Part shown: positions 1 through 7,218 of the stretch, piece by piece | Numbering within the stretch: the stretch's first letter is position 1 | Layout of the letters: each line of letters starts with the position of its first letter | Assembly: GCA_018676275.1 (NCBI GenBank) | Contig: JABHFC010000011.1 | Location: forward strand, 1 to 13,236 | Direction of reading: 5' to 3' | DNA from: Gammaproteobacteria bacterium | GTDB taxonomy: Bacteria > Pseudomonadota > Gammaproteobacteria > Eutrophobiales > Eutrophobiaceae | DNA: 13,236 nucleotides | Translations under genes and position numbers: made by a program | The notes under the pieces: model-generated | Databases searched by the model: none | Told to the model about the DNA's origin: nothing | Seen by the model: only the letters and a program-made list of their open reading frames with translations

Positions 1-438
1 ATCAATACGATCTACACAGAAGGTACATTTTTGTGACACGCCGATACGTTCGGGATGTTCCTGCACTTTTTCATGACGCATACGACCCTTTTTATAAGCC
101 TGGCTCTTATCCATAACTTTGTAACGTGCCTGGTAAGGACAGGCAACGACACAATAGGCACAACCAATACATAGATCATAGTCTATGGATACCAGACCAT
201 CTTCACGCACAGAAGTGGCTTTCGTTGGGCATACCTCCATACAGGGAGGTTCACTGCAATGCATACAGCCGACCGGCACAAATGTTCTGCGTACATCCGG
301 GAAATCCCCAACTTCAAAGTCGATAACTTTACGCCACTGCACGCCGGGTGATGTTTCGTTTGTCTGTTTGCATGCTGCTGTACAGGTTTGACAACCGACA
401 CAACGATCAAGATCAGCAACCATGGCATAACGAGTCAT
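1..438 (-). CDS. padC: PadC-like four-cluster ferredoxin subunit of a molybdoenzyme (C-terminus beyond window)
   Basis: Electron-transfer subunit predicted to pass electrons from the molybdopterin subunit encoded just upstream towards a membrane anchor or quinone. My translation from the ATG at 438-436 gives 146 residues with no stop before the window edge. Cysteines follow the DMSO-reductase B-subunit pattern: C13-C16-C19-C23, C58-C61-C66-C70, C90-C93-C96-C100, and C138-C141 opening a further group, so four [4Fe-4S] clusters are likely. There is no signal peptide. The start overlaps the stop of the 911-residue gene by 4 bp (ATGA), which implies translational coupling and a complex. The name padC rests on the partner's resemblance to PadB. 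The Fe-S family itself is shared by many molybdoenzymes (Psr, Phs, Ttr, Dms), so the symbol is less certain than the class. A PadD-like membrane anchor would be expected next, outside the window. Confidence 0.8.
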   Translation of the reverse strand, partial: MTRYAMVADLDRCVGCQTCTAACKQTNETSPGVQWRKVIDFEVGDFPDVRRTFVPVGCMHCSEPPCMEVCPTKATSVREDGLVSIDYDLCIGCAYCVVACPYQARYKVMDKSQAYKKGRMRHEKVQEHPERIGVSQKCTFCVDRID

Positions 439-3170
439 ATCGCTTTATCCGTTTTGTTGATCATTACCCGCGTGAGATCGGCACTGGAACCAGTTGAATC
501 AGTAAGATCCAGTAACATTGGTACCAGCTTGTTCATGCTTGGCATTTCAAATTCTTTTGCCAGAGGCGTCGCCCAATGATCAAATTGCCCTACCAGCAAT
601 ACAGTATCTGGCCGGATACCCTGGCTGGTGATCACATAACCCCTGGTTGCACTTAAAGGCGAACGGATTTCTATTCGGTCACCATTTTTAAGACCAAGTT
701 CACCGGCACGATTCGCATTCATGACCAGACCACCATGGCCTTTAATATTTTGTGCCACTTCGCGCATTATCTGGATGCCGGCGTTACTACCCCACGCATA
801 CTGCATACTGCGGGTTGTTACCAGCCAGAACGGATAGTCGGCGATATTTACCTCAAAGCTTTTTTCCAGTGCCTGTTCCCACATTCCCGGGAAATCTTTC
901 CAGGTAGGCATGACTTCATACTCTTCTAATTGCACGTCCCACCAGTCAATTCCCTTATTGTGCAAACGTCTGCCAAGCTCCTTGCCTATACGAAATAGTC
1001 GTTCCTGGTAAGGCAACTCATAACGCAAGCCTTTCTCCTCCAGGACATGAGTCAAATACCATTTACTTCGTGGAAAAGGTTTCAGGCGATAACCATTTTC
1101 CTGATAGTAATCCAGACCATCACTGTCCTGTCCATCTGTAAGCTCGGCGCTGGCAGCGCGACAGCTTGCATCCCAGATTGACTCAACGCTGTGAGAGTTT
1201 TCTGTATCAAGTGAGAAATCGTAGTTATCACCTGATAAAGGTACACCTGCGGCACCTTTGTTAATCGCCTTGTTGTATTTTTCAAGTACTCCGCTACGAC
1301 TGGCCAATTCTGTTGCAATCCAGGTCAGATCTTTAGCATCACCCTGTGCTTCAACAACAGGTTGTCTTAACGCGAACCCCTGCTGATCCCAAAACTGTTC
1401 GACATATTTAGTACCACCAACACGGATTAACTGCAGGCCTTCCAGATCAGTGCGATCCGGTAGAAGGATATCTGCCATGTAATTGGTTTCATCCTGGGTA
1501 TAACTAAAACAAACAGTAAATGGAAACGCTGCGATTGTTTCGGCAATCTGTTCGGTATCCCAAAACGACACTACCGGATTGGTACGATAGACAAACCAGA
1601 GTTCCGGTTGTGTTGCCTTTGGTAAGTGTTCAAATTGTTCCTGCTGTTGCATCCAGGCAAGATGTGTCGGACCCAATGCCTGACTCCAGGCGGAGTTAGC
1701 AGATAGCGGAACCAGCGTACTATAGGCATGACGTGCGGTTGGCTCCTCTATCCAGTCTTCTTCACTGGTTGGATTCATTGGATAATCAAGAAAACCATCC
1801 GGTGAAGGCTTAACACTCAAACCACGTTCATGTGCAGGTCGGTTCAAACGTACGGTTGAACCAATGGTTCCTCCTGGTACTTCAAGTCCACCCACCAGGC
1901 AGGCCAGCATGGTCCTCGCCCAACAGCAATCAAATCCACCCCAACCGTTGTTAACAGTCTTTCCGAGCACAATGGCAACAGGGCGCTTTGGCATAGTAAT
2001 GCCATCAATTTCTATGGTTTCACCGATACAGGCGTGTTGAAGAAACTCCACTGCAATACGTTTGATTAATTCAGCTTCAACACCACAAACTGAAGCTGCC
2101 CATTCCGGTGTGTAAGTGGAAGTATGATCGATTAACTCGGCAAAGGATGTGCTAACTTCAATATCACTATGCACCCAGCGATCATTATCAGGGCCAAGTT
2201 CGAGACCACTTAAAGTAAACTTTCCTTCCAGGGCCGGTTCGATATCTGCCGTATCAAAGGTTACCGCCTGATTACGATTCAAATCATAGATAAGCGGTTT
2301 TTCTGTTTCCGGATCACGCAGAAAATAACCATTCGGTGCAAGTAAGTAAGGAGAGTTTGTTCGTGTCTTCAGAAATGAAATATCAAGATTGTCTTTTTGT
2401 TCATGTAACAAGACATTAATCAAACTGAACATAAAAGCCGCATCAGTTTTCGGTTTTATCGGGACCCATTCTGCAGAGCATGCACCGGTGACTGACAAAT
2501 GTGGTTCTATTTGAATACGTTTTATTTTACGTTTCCGTGCATCAGCGTGACGCTTAACACCACAGACACCACCTGAGGCATCTACATTAAATCCAAATGA
2601 AAGCACATATTCACAATTAGGTGTGTCTGAAGCGACGGTAAAACCACGGTGCCATAACTCACCATAAAGATGTTCTGAATGAACACATTTGACGCCCTGG
2701 CCACTACCAAAACTGAAATCAAGCGGTCCTATTGCAGATAAATATGCAGGCAGTGTTCCCATGTAATAAGTAGGTGTGCCCCCGCCACCAAAGCTAGCAG
2801 CTATACGAGGAAAACCTGATTCATCTCTTGGTTCTTTGGCTTTTATATCTTTTACTTTTGCGGCGATAGTATCCAGTGCTTCATCCCAGGAAATCTCTAC
2901 AAACCCGGGTTCTTCATCCTTGCCTTTTTTGGGATTGGTACGCTTCATCGGCGTAGCGATGCGATTTGGATTGTAAAGCTTCTGGATTAAACCATAAGCT
3001 TTTACGCAGGGTTTCCCTGCTGAGGGTGTCAGATCAGCTGCGGAAAAATTTGGTTCTACACCAGTCGCAATGCCATCTTTAACTCTAACCTGTAACAAGT
3101 CCGGACCTGCAACACACTGATAACAATAAGTCGGTATTTTATTGACATCACTGTCCATAAGCGCGCTCAT
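435..3170 (-). CDS. padB: PadB-like molybdopterin oxidoreductase, probable phenylacetyl-CoA:acceptor oxidoreductase large subunit
   Basis: 911-residue catalytic subunit of the DMSO-reductase family. PadB-type enzymes oxidise the alpha carbon of phenylacetyl-CoA by four electrons to the phenylglyoxylyl level, with quinone as acceptor. Seen directly: C16-x2-C19 and C55 for an N-terminal Fe-S cluster, with P23 where a third Cys is usual; the conserved segment LYNPNRI (65-71); C162 in VKCVHSEHL, the probable Mo ligand; and a C-terminal molybdopterin dinucleotide-binding part. No twin-arginine signal is present, so a cytoplasmic location is inferred, as for an enzyme with a CoA thioester substrate. 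The start lies 2 bp after the thioesterase stop, and the stop overlaps the ferredoxin start. No clear Shine-Dalgarno precedes ATG 3170; the ATG four codons further in (M5) is an alternative, and reinitiation is plausible. Arsenate, polysulfide or tetrathionate reductase relatives are alternatives, but the cytoplasmic form and the benzoyl-CoA neighbours argue against them. Confidence 0.72.
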   Translation of the reverse strand: MSALMDSDVNKIPTYCYQCVAGPDLLQVRVKDGIATGVEPNFSAADLTPSAGKPCVKAYGLIQKLYNPNRIATPMKRTNPKKGKDEEPGFVEISWDEALDTIAAKVKDIKAKEPRDESGFPRIAASFGGGGTPTYYMGTLPAYLSAIGPLDFSFGSGQGVKCVHSEHLYGELWHRGFTVASDTPNCEYVLSFGFNVDASGGVCGVKRHADARKRKIKRIQIEPHLSVTGACSAEWVPIKPKTDAAFMFSLINVLLHEQKDNLDISFLKTRTNSPYLLAPNGYFLRDPETEKPLIYDLNRNQAVTFDTADIEPALEGKFTLSGLELGPDNDRWVHSDIEVSTSFAELIDHTSTYTPEWAASVCGVEAELIKRIAVEFLQHACIGETIEIDGITMPKRPVAIVLGKTVNNGWGGFDCCWARTMLACLVGGLEVPGGTIGSTVRLNRPAHERGLSVKPSPDGFLDYPMNPTSEEDWIEEPTARHAYSTLVPLSANSAWSQALGPTHLAWMQQQEQFEHLPKATQPELWFVYRTNPVVSFWDTEQIAETIAAFPFTVCFSYTQDETNYMADILLPDRTDLEGLQLIRVGGTKYVEQFWDQQGFALRQPVVEAQGDAKDLTWIATELASRSGVLEKYNKAINKGAAGVPLSGDNYDFSLDTENSHSVESIWDASCRAASAELTDGQDSDGLDYYQENGYRLKPFPRSKWYLTHVLEEKGLRYELPYQERLFRIGKELGRRLHNKGIDWWDVQLEEYEVMPTWKDFPGMWEQALEKSFEVNIADYPFWLVTTRSMQYAWGSNAGIQIMREVAQNIKGHGGLVMNANRAGELGLKNGDRIEIRSPLSATRGYVITSQGIRPDTVLLVGQFDHWATPLAKEFEMPSMNKLVPMLLDLTDSTGSSADLTRVMINKTDKAI

Positions 3171-3172
3171 GC

Positions 3173-3574
3173 TTAGGAGGCCCTGGCCTGCTTGTCCCTG
3201 ATACGATCAGCCGTAGTCGCCACGTCAACAATAAAACGGTTATGGCTTCCCTTCGCGATTGCATCGAGTTCATCCCGACATTCAAATTCAATGCTGATCA
3301 TTCGACCTTTAACTTCTGTAATATTTACCGTCACCTCCACCCACATTCCCAGTGGCGTGGCCGCCATATGATCCAGGGTAATATGAGTACCAACAGAATC
3401 TTCACCTTCATCCAGATGTTCCAGTAAAAAATTGCGGCTGGTCATTTCAATGTCAAATACAAGCCAGTTGCTGCCGTAAACCCGGCAATCATCACCCATA
3501 AAAGCAATGGTTCGAGAGCTGTCTACTTCGATACGTGCAGTTGTACTAAGGCCGCTGATTAATGTGTCTTTCAT
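3173..3574 (-). CDS. FlK-like hotdog-fold acyl-CoA thioesterase
   Basis: 133-residue single-domain protein, a normal length for a hotdog thioesterase. The segment SVGTHITLDHMAATPLG (60-76) followed by a strand and RDELDAIAKGSHNRFIVD matches the fluoroacetyl-CoA thioesterase (FlK) group. H69 is placed like the FlK catalytic His, and E52 like its Glu; the Thr of the FlK triad is uncertain (T45 lies near the expected place). It is the first gene of the thioesterase-padB-padC operon, with a 2-bp gap to padB. This suggests that it hydrolyses the acyl-CoA product of the molybdoenzyme, for example phenylglyoxylyl-CoA, or removes a dead-end thioester; that role is inference. A weak GGGA precedes the ATG. 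An FNR box lies about 115 bp upstream of the start. Confidence 0.7.
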   Translation of the reverse strand: MKDTLISGLSTTARIEVDSSRTIAFMGDDCRVYGSNWLVFDIEMTSRNFLLEHLDEGEDSVGTHITLDHMAATPLGMWVEVTVNITEVKGRMISIEFECRDELDAIAKGSHNRFIVDVATTADRIRDKQARAS

Positions 3575-3641
3575 ATTCAGTATCCCAAAGTGTAAAAATT
3601 GGCCCTCAAAGCGAGGCTCTGAACAGCGTATAAGAAGCGTT

Positions 3642-3682
3642 ATGATACAGAATCTCTTTATGTTTATTTATTTTTGTATCAT
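3642..3682. repeat. 8-bp perfect inverted repeat in the thioesterase-padBC promoter region
   Basis: ATGATACA (3642-3649) and TGTATCAT (3675-3682) are exact reverse complements separated by 25 bp. They lie between the FNR box and the thioesterase start, inside the probable promoter or leader. The arms could be operator half-sites for a second regulator or a hairpin in the leader. No regulator was assigned. Confidence 0.4.
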
Positions 3683-3688
3683 TTTAAA

Positions 3689-3702
3689 TTGATCAAGATC
3701 AA
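3689..3702. promoter_or_regulatory. FNR/ANR-type box upstream of the thioesterase-padBC operon
   Basis: TTGATCAAGATCAA is an exact match to the FNR/ANR consensus TTGAT-N4-ATCAA. It is in the 181-bp gap between the CoA-synthetase stop and the thioesterase start, centred about 121 bp upstream of the thioesterase ATG. In a class II arrangement (centre at -41.5) transcription on the minus strand would start near 3654, leaving a leader of roughly 80 nt. This implies induction without oxygen, in line with the pathway. No convincing -10 hexamer was identified. Confidence 0.75.
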
Positions 3703-3750
3703 ATTATTACAACTCTCCGCCCTGCATATAGACTTCCGGCCTGGCTAAGG

Positions 3751-3777
3751 CCTGTTTATACCTGTTTTTCCCTGTTT
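3751..3777. repeat. Three CCTGTTT units at exact 10-bp spacing across the CoA-synthetase stop codon
   Basis: CCTGTTT occurs at 3751, 3761 and 3771. On the minus strand it reads AAACAGG three times, covering the last codons (Asn-Arg, Lys-Gln-Val) and the TAA stop of the 687-residue gene. It looks like a small slippage duplication at the 3' end. No function is evident. Confidence 0.5.
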
Positions 3778-5819
3778 CTAATCTCATCTGCGCGCATCCG
3801 CGCTTGTGTGTATTTGACCAATGCACGCATCCCCTGCTCGCAGGATCTGAATATACAAACACCCTGATCCATCAGTTTTTCTATCATTGCGTCATACATT
3901 TTTCCGCCTTCTACGATACCGATAACCGGCTTTTCTATACTTGCGACCAAAGCAGGATATTGCTGCACCGCACTGTCCTCTGCATATATATCAAATCCCG
4001 GTCTGGCACTTTTTTCCAATGTCTTTGTAACCGGTGAAAGCGGATCCAGACCAACCACGATTGCATCTACATTTGGATCAGCGGCCAGTGCTTCGACACA
4101 TTGCAAATGTGCCTCATCATCCGCACCGGGATTAATATCAAGGGGGTTCCTGACTTCCATTAAGGCATCCAGTCTTTTTGCAATCAGAATATCTTCCAGC
4201 TGTTTGATCGTTGTCGAATCCAATTGTGCCATCTGCATTGAATAATCGTCAGTCGACAAACCATCCGCCATTCCTACCGTTTCAAATCCAGCGCCGCTCA
4301 CGGCACCAATGCGATTGCCATTAAAAGTTTTCTTATGCAGTAAGGGAGCGAGATAAAAAAGATCACTGAAATCACCAAAATCACTACAAACCATCACTCC
4401 GGCCTGCTCGAGTATGGATTCACAAAGCGTAAAATCACCAGCGATGGAAGCAGTATGTCCGAGGGTCGCATCTTCTCCGACACTTGTCTGCCCGGCTTTA
4501 TAGACAATAACCTGCTTTCCTTTCAATACTGCCCGACGCGCAGCTCTCGCAAAAGCCAGGCCATCCAGATCCTTGAAACCTTCGATATAAAACCCGATAA
4601 CATCTATCTCTTCATGCTCGGCAAAATAATTCAACATATCACCGTGACCAAGATCATTCTGATTACCGACAGCAATCATGTAGGAAGGATCGATCCATGG
4701 GTTTTTACTCAGCCTGGTTATCATGAAAGCGCCACTTTGACTAACAAAGGCAGAATTACGTAAGTCCTTTTTCCGGGTCTTTGGTAATTTTTCAACCGGT
4801 ATAAACCAGGTATCGTAACCACCGGGGTGCGAGACAATACCAAGACAATTGCCGCCTATGAATACCGGAGCGCGAGCATTATTCCTGTGTGCTTTCTCGA
4901 TCCTCTCAACCATAAGCCCTACAGGTTCCCGGCTGGCTTCGGTTTCTCCAAGACCACCGGGTATAAGCATTACTCCTTCGGCAGCATCCGCTTCGATTAC
5001 TTCATCAACGAGGGAATAAACAGAATCAGCTCCTATAGCGACAATAAAAAGATCCAGTTTTTGCTCAAGGGATTGCAGGTCCTCAACACAGCGTACTCCA
5101 TCTATTTCGTCTTCACCGGGGCGGATGATAACCATCTTTGATTTGTCGTAACCGCTGGCAAGAACATTCTTCAATATGATCCGACCGAAATTCATTTTGC
5201 TGGCTGACACGCCAATGATGCCGATAGAAGCAGGATGCAACATGTGATCGATATTACTATTAGGTCTGGGTGCCCGAGCTTGTATGCTGTTAATGAAGCT
5301 ACATTTACAGTTCGTAGCGACTAATTTCCCATCAATGGTAACTAATGGATTTATCTCCAGCTCATCAATTACATAAGAAGCATCGGTATTGTCTGGTGAA
5401 AACTGGTTTGCTATCTCTATGAAATTTGAAAAAAGTTTCGTCAGGGTTTTATCTATGCCGGTTTCACTATTGTTTGCAAATGACTCGTTCAACTTTTTAT
5501 ATGCAAGGGTATGCTTAAACAATTTCAGGAATGTTGCGCCATCAAGCATTGTTGTTGAAGAAGAAACTAGTGCCTGTCCTTTACGTAAGCATTGTGTATA
5601 CAACTCAGCATTTTTCCCTCCGACACCAGCCTGAATAATCATGCCAAACTCCCTGGTATTCTTTATTCTGAGCAAACATCCATCGTTCGTAAGGTTTGAC
5701 TCCAGTGAAGTTTTTATACCTGAGATGGCAATTAAATCTACTAATTCTTCTTCGAGAAGGTGATAACGCTGTTTCGCGATCGCGTTGCTGAACAGCTGGT
5801 TTATTTCGCTTGAGTTCAC
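3756..5819 (-). CDS. Acyl-CoA synthetase, ADP (NDP)-forming type, with a shortened N-terminal ATP-grasp part
   Basis: 687 residues. Family members interconvert acyl-CoA + ADP + Pi with acid + CoA + ATP through a phosphohistidine. The order seen is an ATP-grasp C-terminal half (FGMIIQAGVGG at 58-68, ELEINPL at 153-159), a CoA-binding Rossmann domain (about 195-290), then two succinyl-CoA-ligase-like domains with FVSQSGAF (358-365), the catalytic His455 in LGHTAS, and NPLDINPG (558-565). The fused subunits are thus in beta-then-alpha order. In family members about 120 residues normally precede the FGP/FGLGG motif, but here only 57 do. The segment that carries the lysine and swinging-loop region of nucleotide binding therefore appears to be missing. 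It lies upstream of the thioesterase-padBC operon in the same direction, so activating phenylacetate or a related aryl acid is a reasonable guess. The substrate cannot be read from the sequence. Confidence 0.75.
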   Translation of the reverse strand: MNSSEINQLFSNAIAKQRYHLLEEELVDLIAISGIKTSLESNLTNDGCLLRIKNTREFGMIIQAGVGGKNAELYTQCLRKGQALVSSSTTMLDGATFLKLFKHTLAYKKLNESFANNSETGIDKTLTKLFSNFIEIANQFSPDNTDASYVIDELEINPLVTIDGKLVATNCKCSFINSIQARAPRPNSNIDHMLHPASIGIIGVSASKMNFGRIILKNVLASGYDKSKMVIIRPGEDEIDGVRCVEDLQSLEQKLDLFIVAIGADSVYSLVDEVIEADAAEGVMLIPGGLGETEASREPVGLMVERIEKAHRNNARAPVFIGGNCLGIVSHPGGYDTWFIPVEKLPKTRKKDLRNSAFVSQSGAFMITRLSKNPWIDPSYMIAVGNQNDLGHGDMLNYFAEHEEIDVIGFYIEGFKDLDGLAFARAARRAVLKGKQVIVYKAGQTSVGEDATLGHTASIAGDFTLCESILEQAGVMVCSDFGDFSDLFYLAPLLHKKTFNGNRIGAVSGAGFETVGMADGLSTDDYSMQMAQLDSTTIKQLEDILIAKRLDALMEVRNPLDINPGADDEAHLQCVEALAADPNVDAIVVGLDPLSPVTKTLEKSARPGFDIYAEDSAVQQYPALVASIEKPVIGIVEGGKMYDAMIEKLMDQGVCIFRSCEQGMRALVKYTQARMRADEIRNREKQV

Positions 5820-5954
5820 TCTAAGTTCCCTCGGATTTAACTATGTTTGTGATTTCATGGAGCTTCAGTTGGGAAGGATTGCTCCGCACCATGAATAAAA
5901 CTTTTGTGACACACTAATCTTATAGTCACTCGATATTTATGTATCAAAGCTAGT

Positions 5955-5968
5955 TTGATTTAGATCAA
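5955..5968. promoter_or_regulatory. FNR/ANR-type box in the had / acyl-CoA synthetase divergent region
   Basis: TTGATTTAGATCAA matches TTGAT-N4-ATCAA exactly. A third half-site, ATCAAA (5944-5949), lies just to its left and pairs with TTTGAT in a second 6-bp inverted repeat. In a class II arrangement towards had, transcription would begin near 6003. Towards the synthetase gene, the box centre is about 49 bp upstream of a start predicted from the minus-strand TATAAG. One box could serve both directions. Confidence 0.72.
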
Positions 5969-6058
5969 AGTAATATCGAAAAAATCCAAGGACGATGATC
6001 CGGTAAAAATTTCTGAACTAGATTGAGTTCACAGCCTAACTCAGTTTCTTTACAAGGC

Positions 6059-6080
6059 TTGTCATTGAACCTTATGACAA
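6059..6080. repeat. Perfect 7-bp inverted repeat upstream of had
   Basis: TTGTCAT (6059-6065) and ATGACAA (6074-6080) are exact reverse complements around an 8-nt loop. The repeat ends 43 nt before the had ATG, probably in the 5' leader or just downstream of the promoter. It could be an operator for a pathway regulator or a leader hairpin. The assignment is open. Confidence 0.45.
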
Positions 6081-6123
6081 ACAGGTAAGACTTAATCGAA
6101 TAATCACAAAAGAGATATTAAAA

Positions 6124-7191
6124 ATGGCAAATAGTGATCGTCGCTGGTTAATGACTGAAATTGGCAAACCACTTGTCAAAGAATCATTTACACTGCCTGC
6201 TCCTGCGGAAAACGAAGTTACAGTTGAAGTAGCCGGCTGTGGAGTCTGTCACACAGATCTGGGCTTTTTATATGACGGTGTTCCAACCAAACATGAACTG
6301 CCCTTAACTCTTGGACACGAAATCAGTGGCCGGGTAGTCTCAAGTGGTGCAGGTGCTGAAGCATTAGAAGGCAAATCTGTTATCGTTCCTGCTGTGATCC
6401 CTTGCGGTGCATGTGATCTGTGTCAACGCGGCCTTGGTAACATTTGTCGAACACAAAAAATGCCCGGAAATGATATCCAGGGCGGATTCGCCAGTCATAT
6501 TAATGTACCGAGTTACGGTTTATGTACCTTTGATGAATCTCGTCTGGCTGATATTGACATGACATTGGCTGATGTCTCCGTTATCGCTGATGCAGTCACT
6601 ACACCTTACCAGGCAATCAAACTGGCCGAAGTTCAAGCCGGCGATGTTGTGATCGTTATTGGAATCGGTGGTGTTGGTGGCTATGCCGTACAAATTGCCC
6701 ATGCTATGGGAGCAACAGTTGTTGCTATCGATATCGATCAGGAAAAGCTCGATAAACTTGGAGAATATGGTGCCACACTGGCGATTAATGCAAACGAAGC
6801 AGAAGGCTCCTCTTTGAAAAAACAAATCCTCGCCTTTGCAAAGGAAAATGGATTACGTACTACGGAATGGAAGATTTTTGAATGTTCAGGTTCTGCTGCG
6901 GGTCAGCTTTCTGCATTCGGTTTACTCACATTTGGTGCGCACCTTGCCATTGTCGGTTTTACATTAGCAAAATCAGAAGTCCGGCTTTCCAATCTTATGG
7001 CTTTTAATGCTCGCATCCAGGGTAACTGGGGATGTTTACCGGAATATTACCCTGCGGTATTAGAACTTGTTCTCGCAGGCAAGATACAAATGAAACCCTT
7101 TATAAAACAATGCCCGCTGGATGATATTAATGATGTCTTTACTGCGGTACACGCTCATAAAATGAGTGAACGCGCAATCATGGTGCCATAA
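6124..7191 (+). CDS. had: 6-hydroxycyclohex-1-ene-1-carbonyl-CoA dehydrogenase
   Basis: Zinc-dependent medium-chain dehydrogenase of 355 residues. It oxidises 6-hydroxycyclohex-1-ene-1-carbonyl-CoA to the 6-oxo compound with NAD, the second step after dearomatisation of benzoyl-CoA. Seen: GCGVCHTDLGF with C42 and GHEISG with H65 as catalytic zinc ligands; structural zinc cysteines C94, C97, C100 and C108; the stretch MPGNDIQGGFASH (113-125); the Rossmann loop GIGGVGG (180-186) with an Asp at the end of the second strand (AIDID), which favours NAD; and NWGCLPEYYP (301-310). Many of these stretches match, from memory, Had of Thauera aromatica, including parts not shared by ordinary alcohol dehydrogenases. 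It is followed 27 bp later by dch, in the same direction. Expression is probably under the upstream FNR box. Confidence 0.92.
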   Translation: MANSDRRWLMTEIGKPLVKESFTLPAPAENEVTVEVAGCGVCHTDLGFLYDGVPTKHELPLTLGHEISGRVVSSGAGAEALEGKSVIVPAVIPCGACDLCQRGLGNICRTQKMPGNDIQGGFASHINVPSYGLCTFDESRLADIDMTLADVSVIADAVTTPYQAIKLAEVQAGDVVIVIGIGGVGGYAVQIAHAMGATVVAIDIDQEKLDKLGEYGATLAINANEAEGSSLKKQILAFAKENGLRTTEWKIFECSGSAAGQLSAFGLLTFGAHLAIVGFTLAKSEVRLSNLMAFNARIQGNWGCLPEYYPAVLELVLAGKIQMKPFIKQCPLDDINDVFTAVHAHKMSERAIMVP

Positions 7192-7218
7192 GCTACTCGA
7201 TAAATAAGGAAGCAACGA

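Larger units (their letters stand above)
5820..6123. promoter_or_regulatory. Divergent control region between the acyl-CoA synthetase gene and had
   Basis: This 304-bp gap separates the minus-strand synthetase gene from the plus-strand had gene. It holds an FNR box (5955-5968), an overlapping ATCAAA/TTTGAT inverted repeat, a minus-strand TATAAG (5924-5919) preceded by TG in extended -10 fashion, and a TTGTCAT inverted repeat (6059-6080). AGAGA about 7-10 nt before the had ATG may serve as its ribosome-binding site. No coding frame of interest was seen. Confidence 0.6.

Noticed and set aside
3175..3180. AGGAGG on the plus strand near the thioesterase-padB junction, like a perfect Shine-Dalgarno
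   Set aside because: Both flanking genes are on the minus strand, where this reads CCTCCT; no plus-strand gene starts after it.
3737..3751. GGCCT-GGCTA-AGGCC hairpin just after the acyl-CoA synthetase stop, considered as its terminator
   Set aside because: The stem is only 5 bp and no T run follows on the minus strand; kept out of the feature list as a terminator.
4455..4763. Open plus-strand frame of 102 codons antisense to the acyl-CoA synthetase gene
   Set aside because: It is a shadow of the well-supported minus-strand coding frame, with no recognisable domain or ribosome-binding site.
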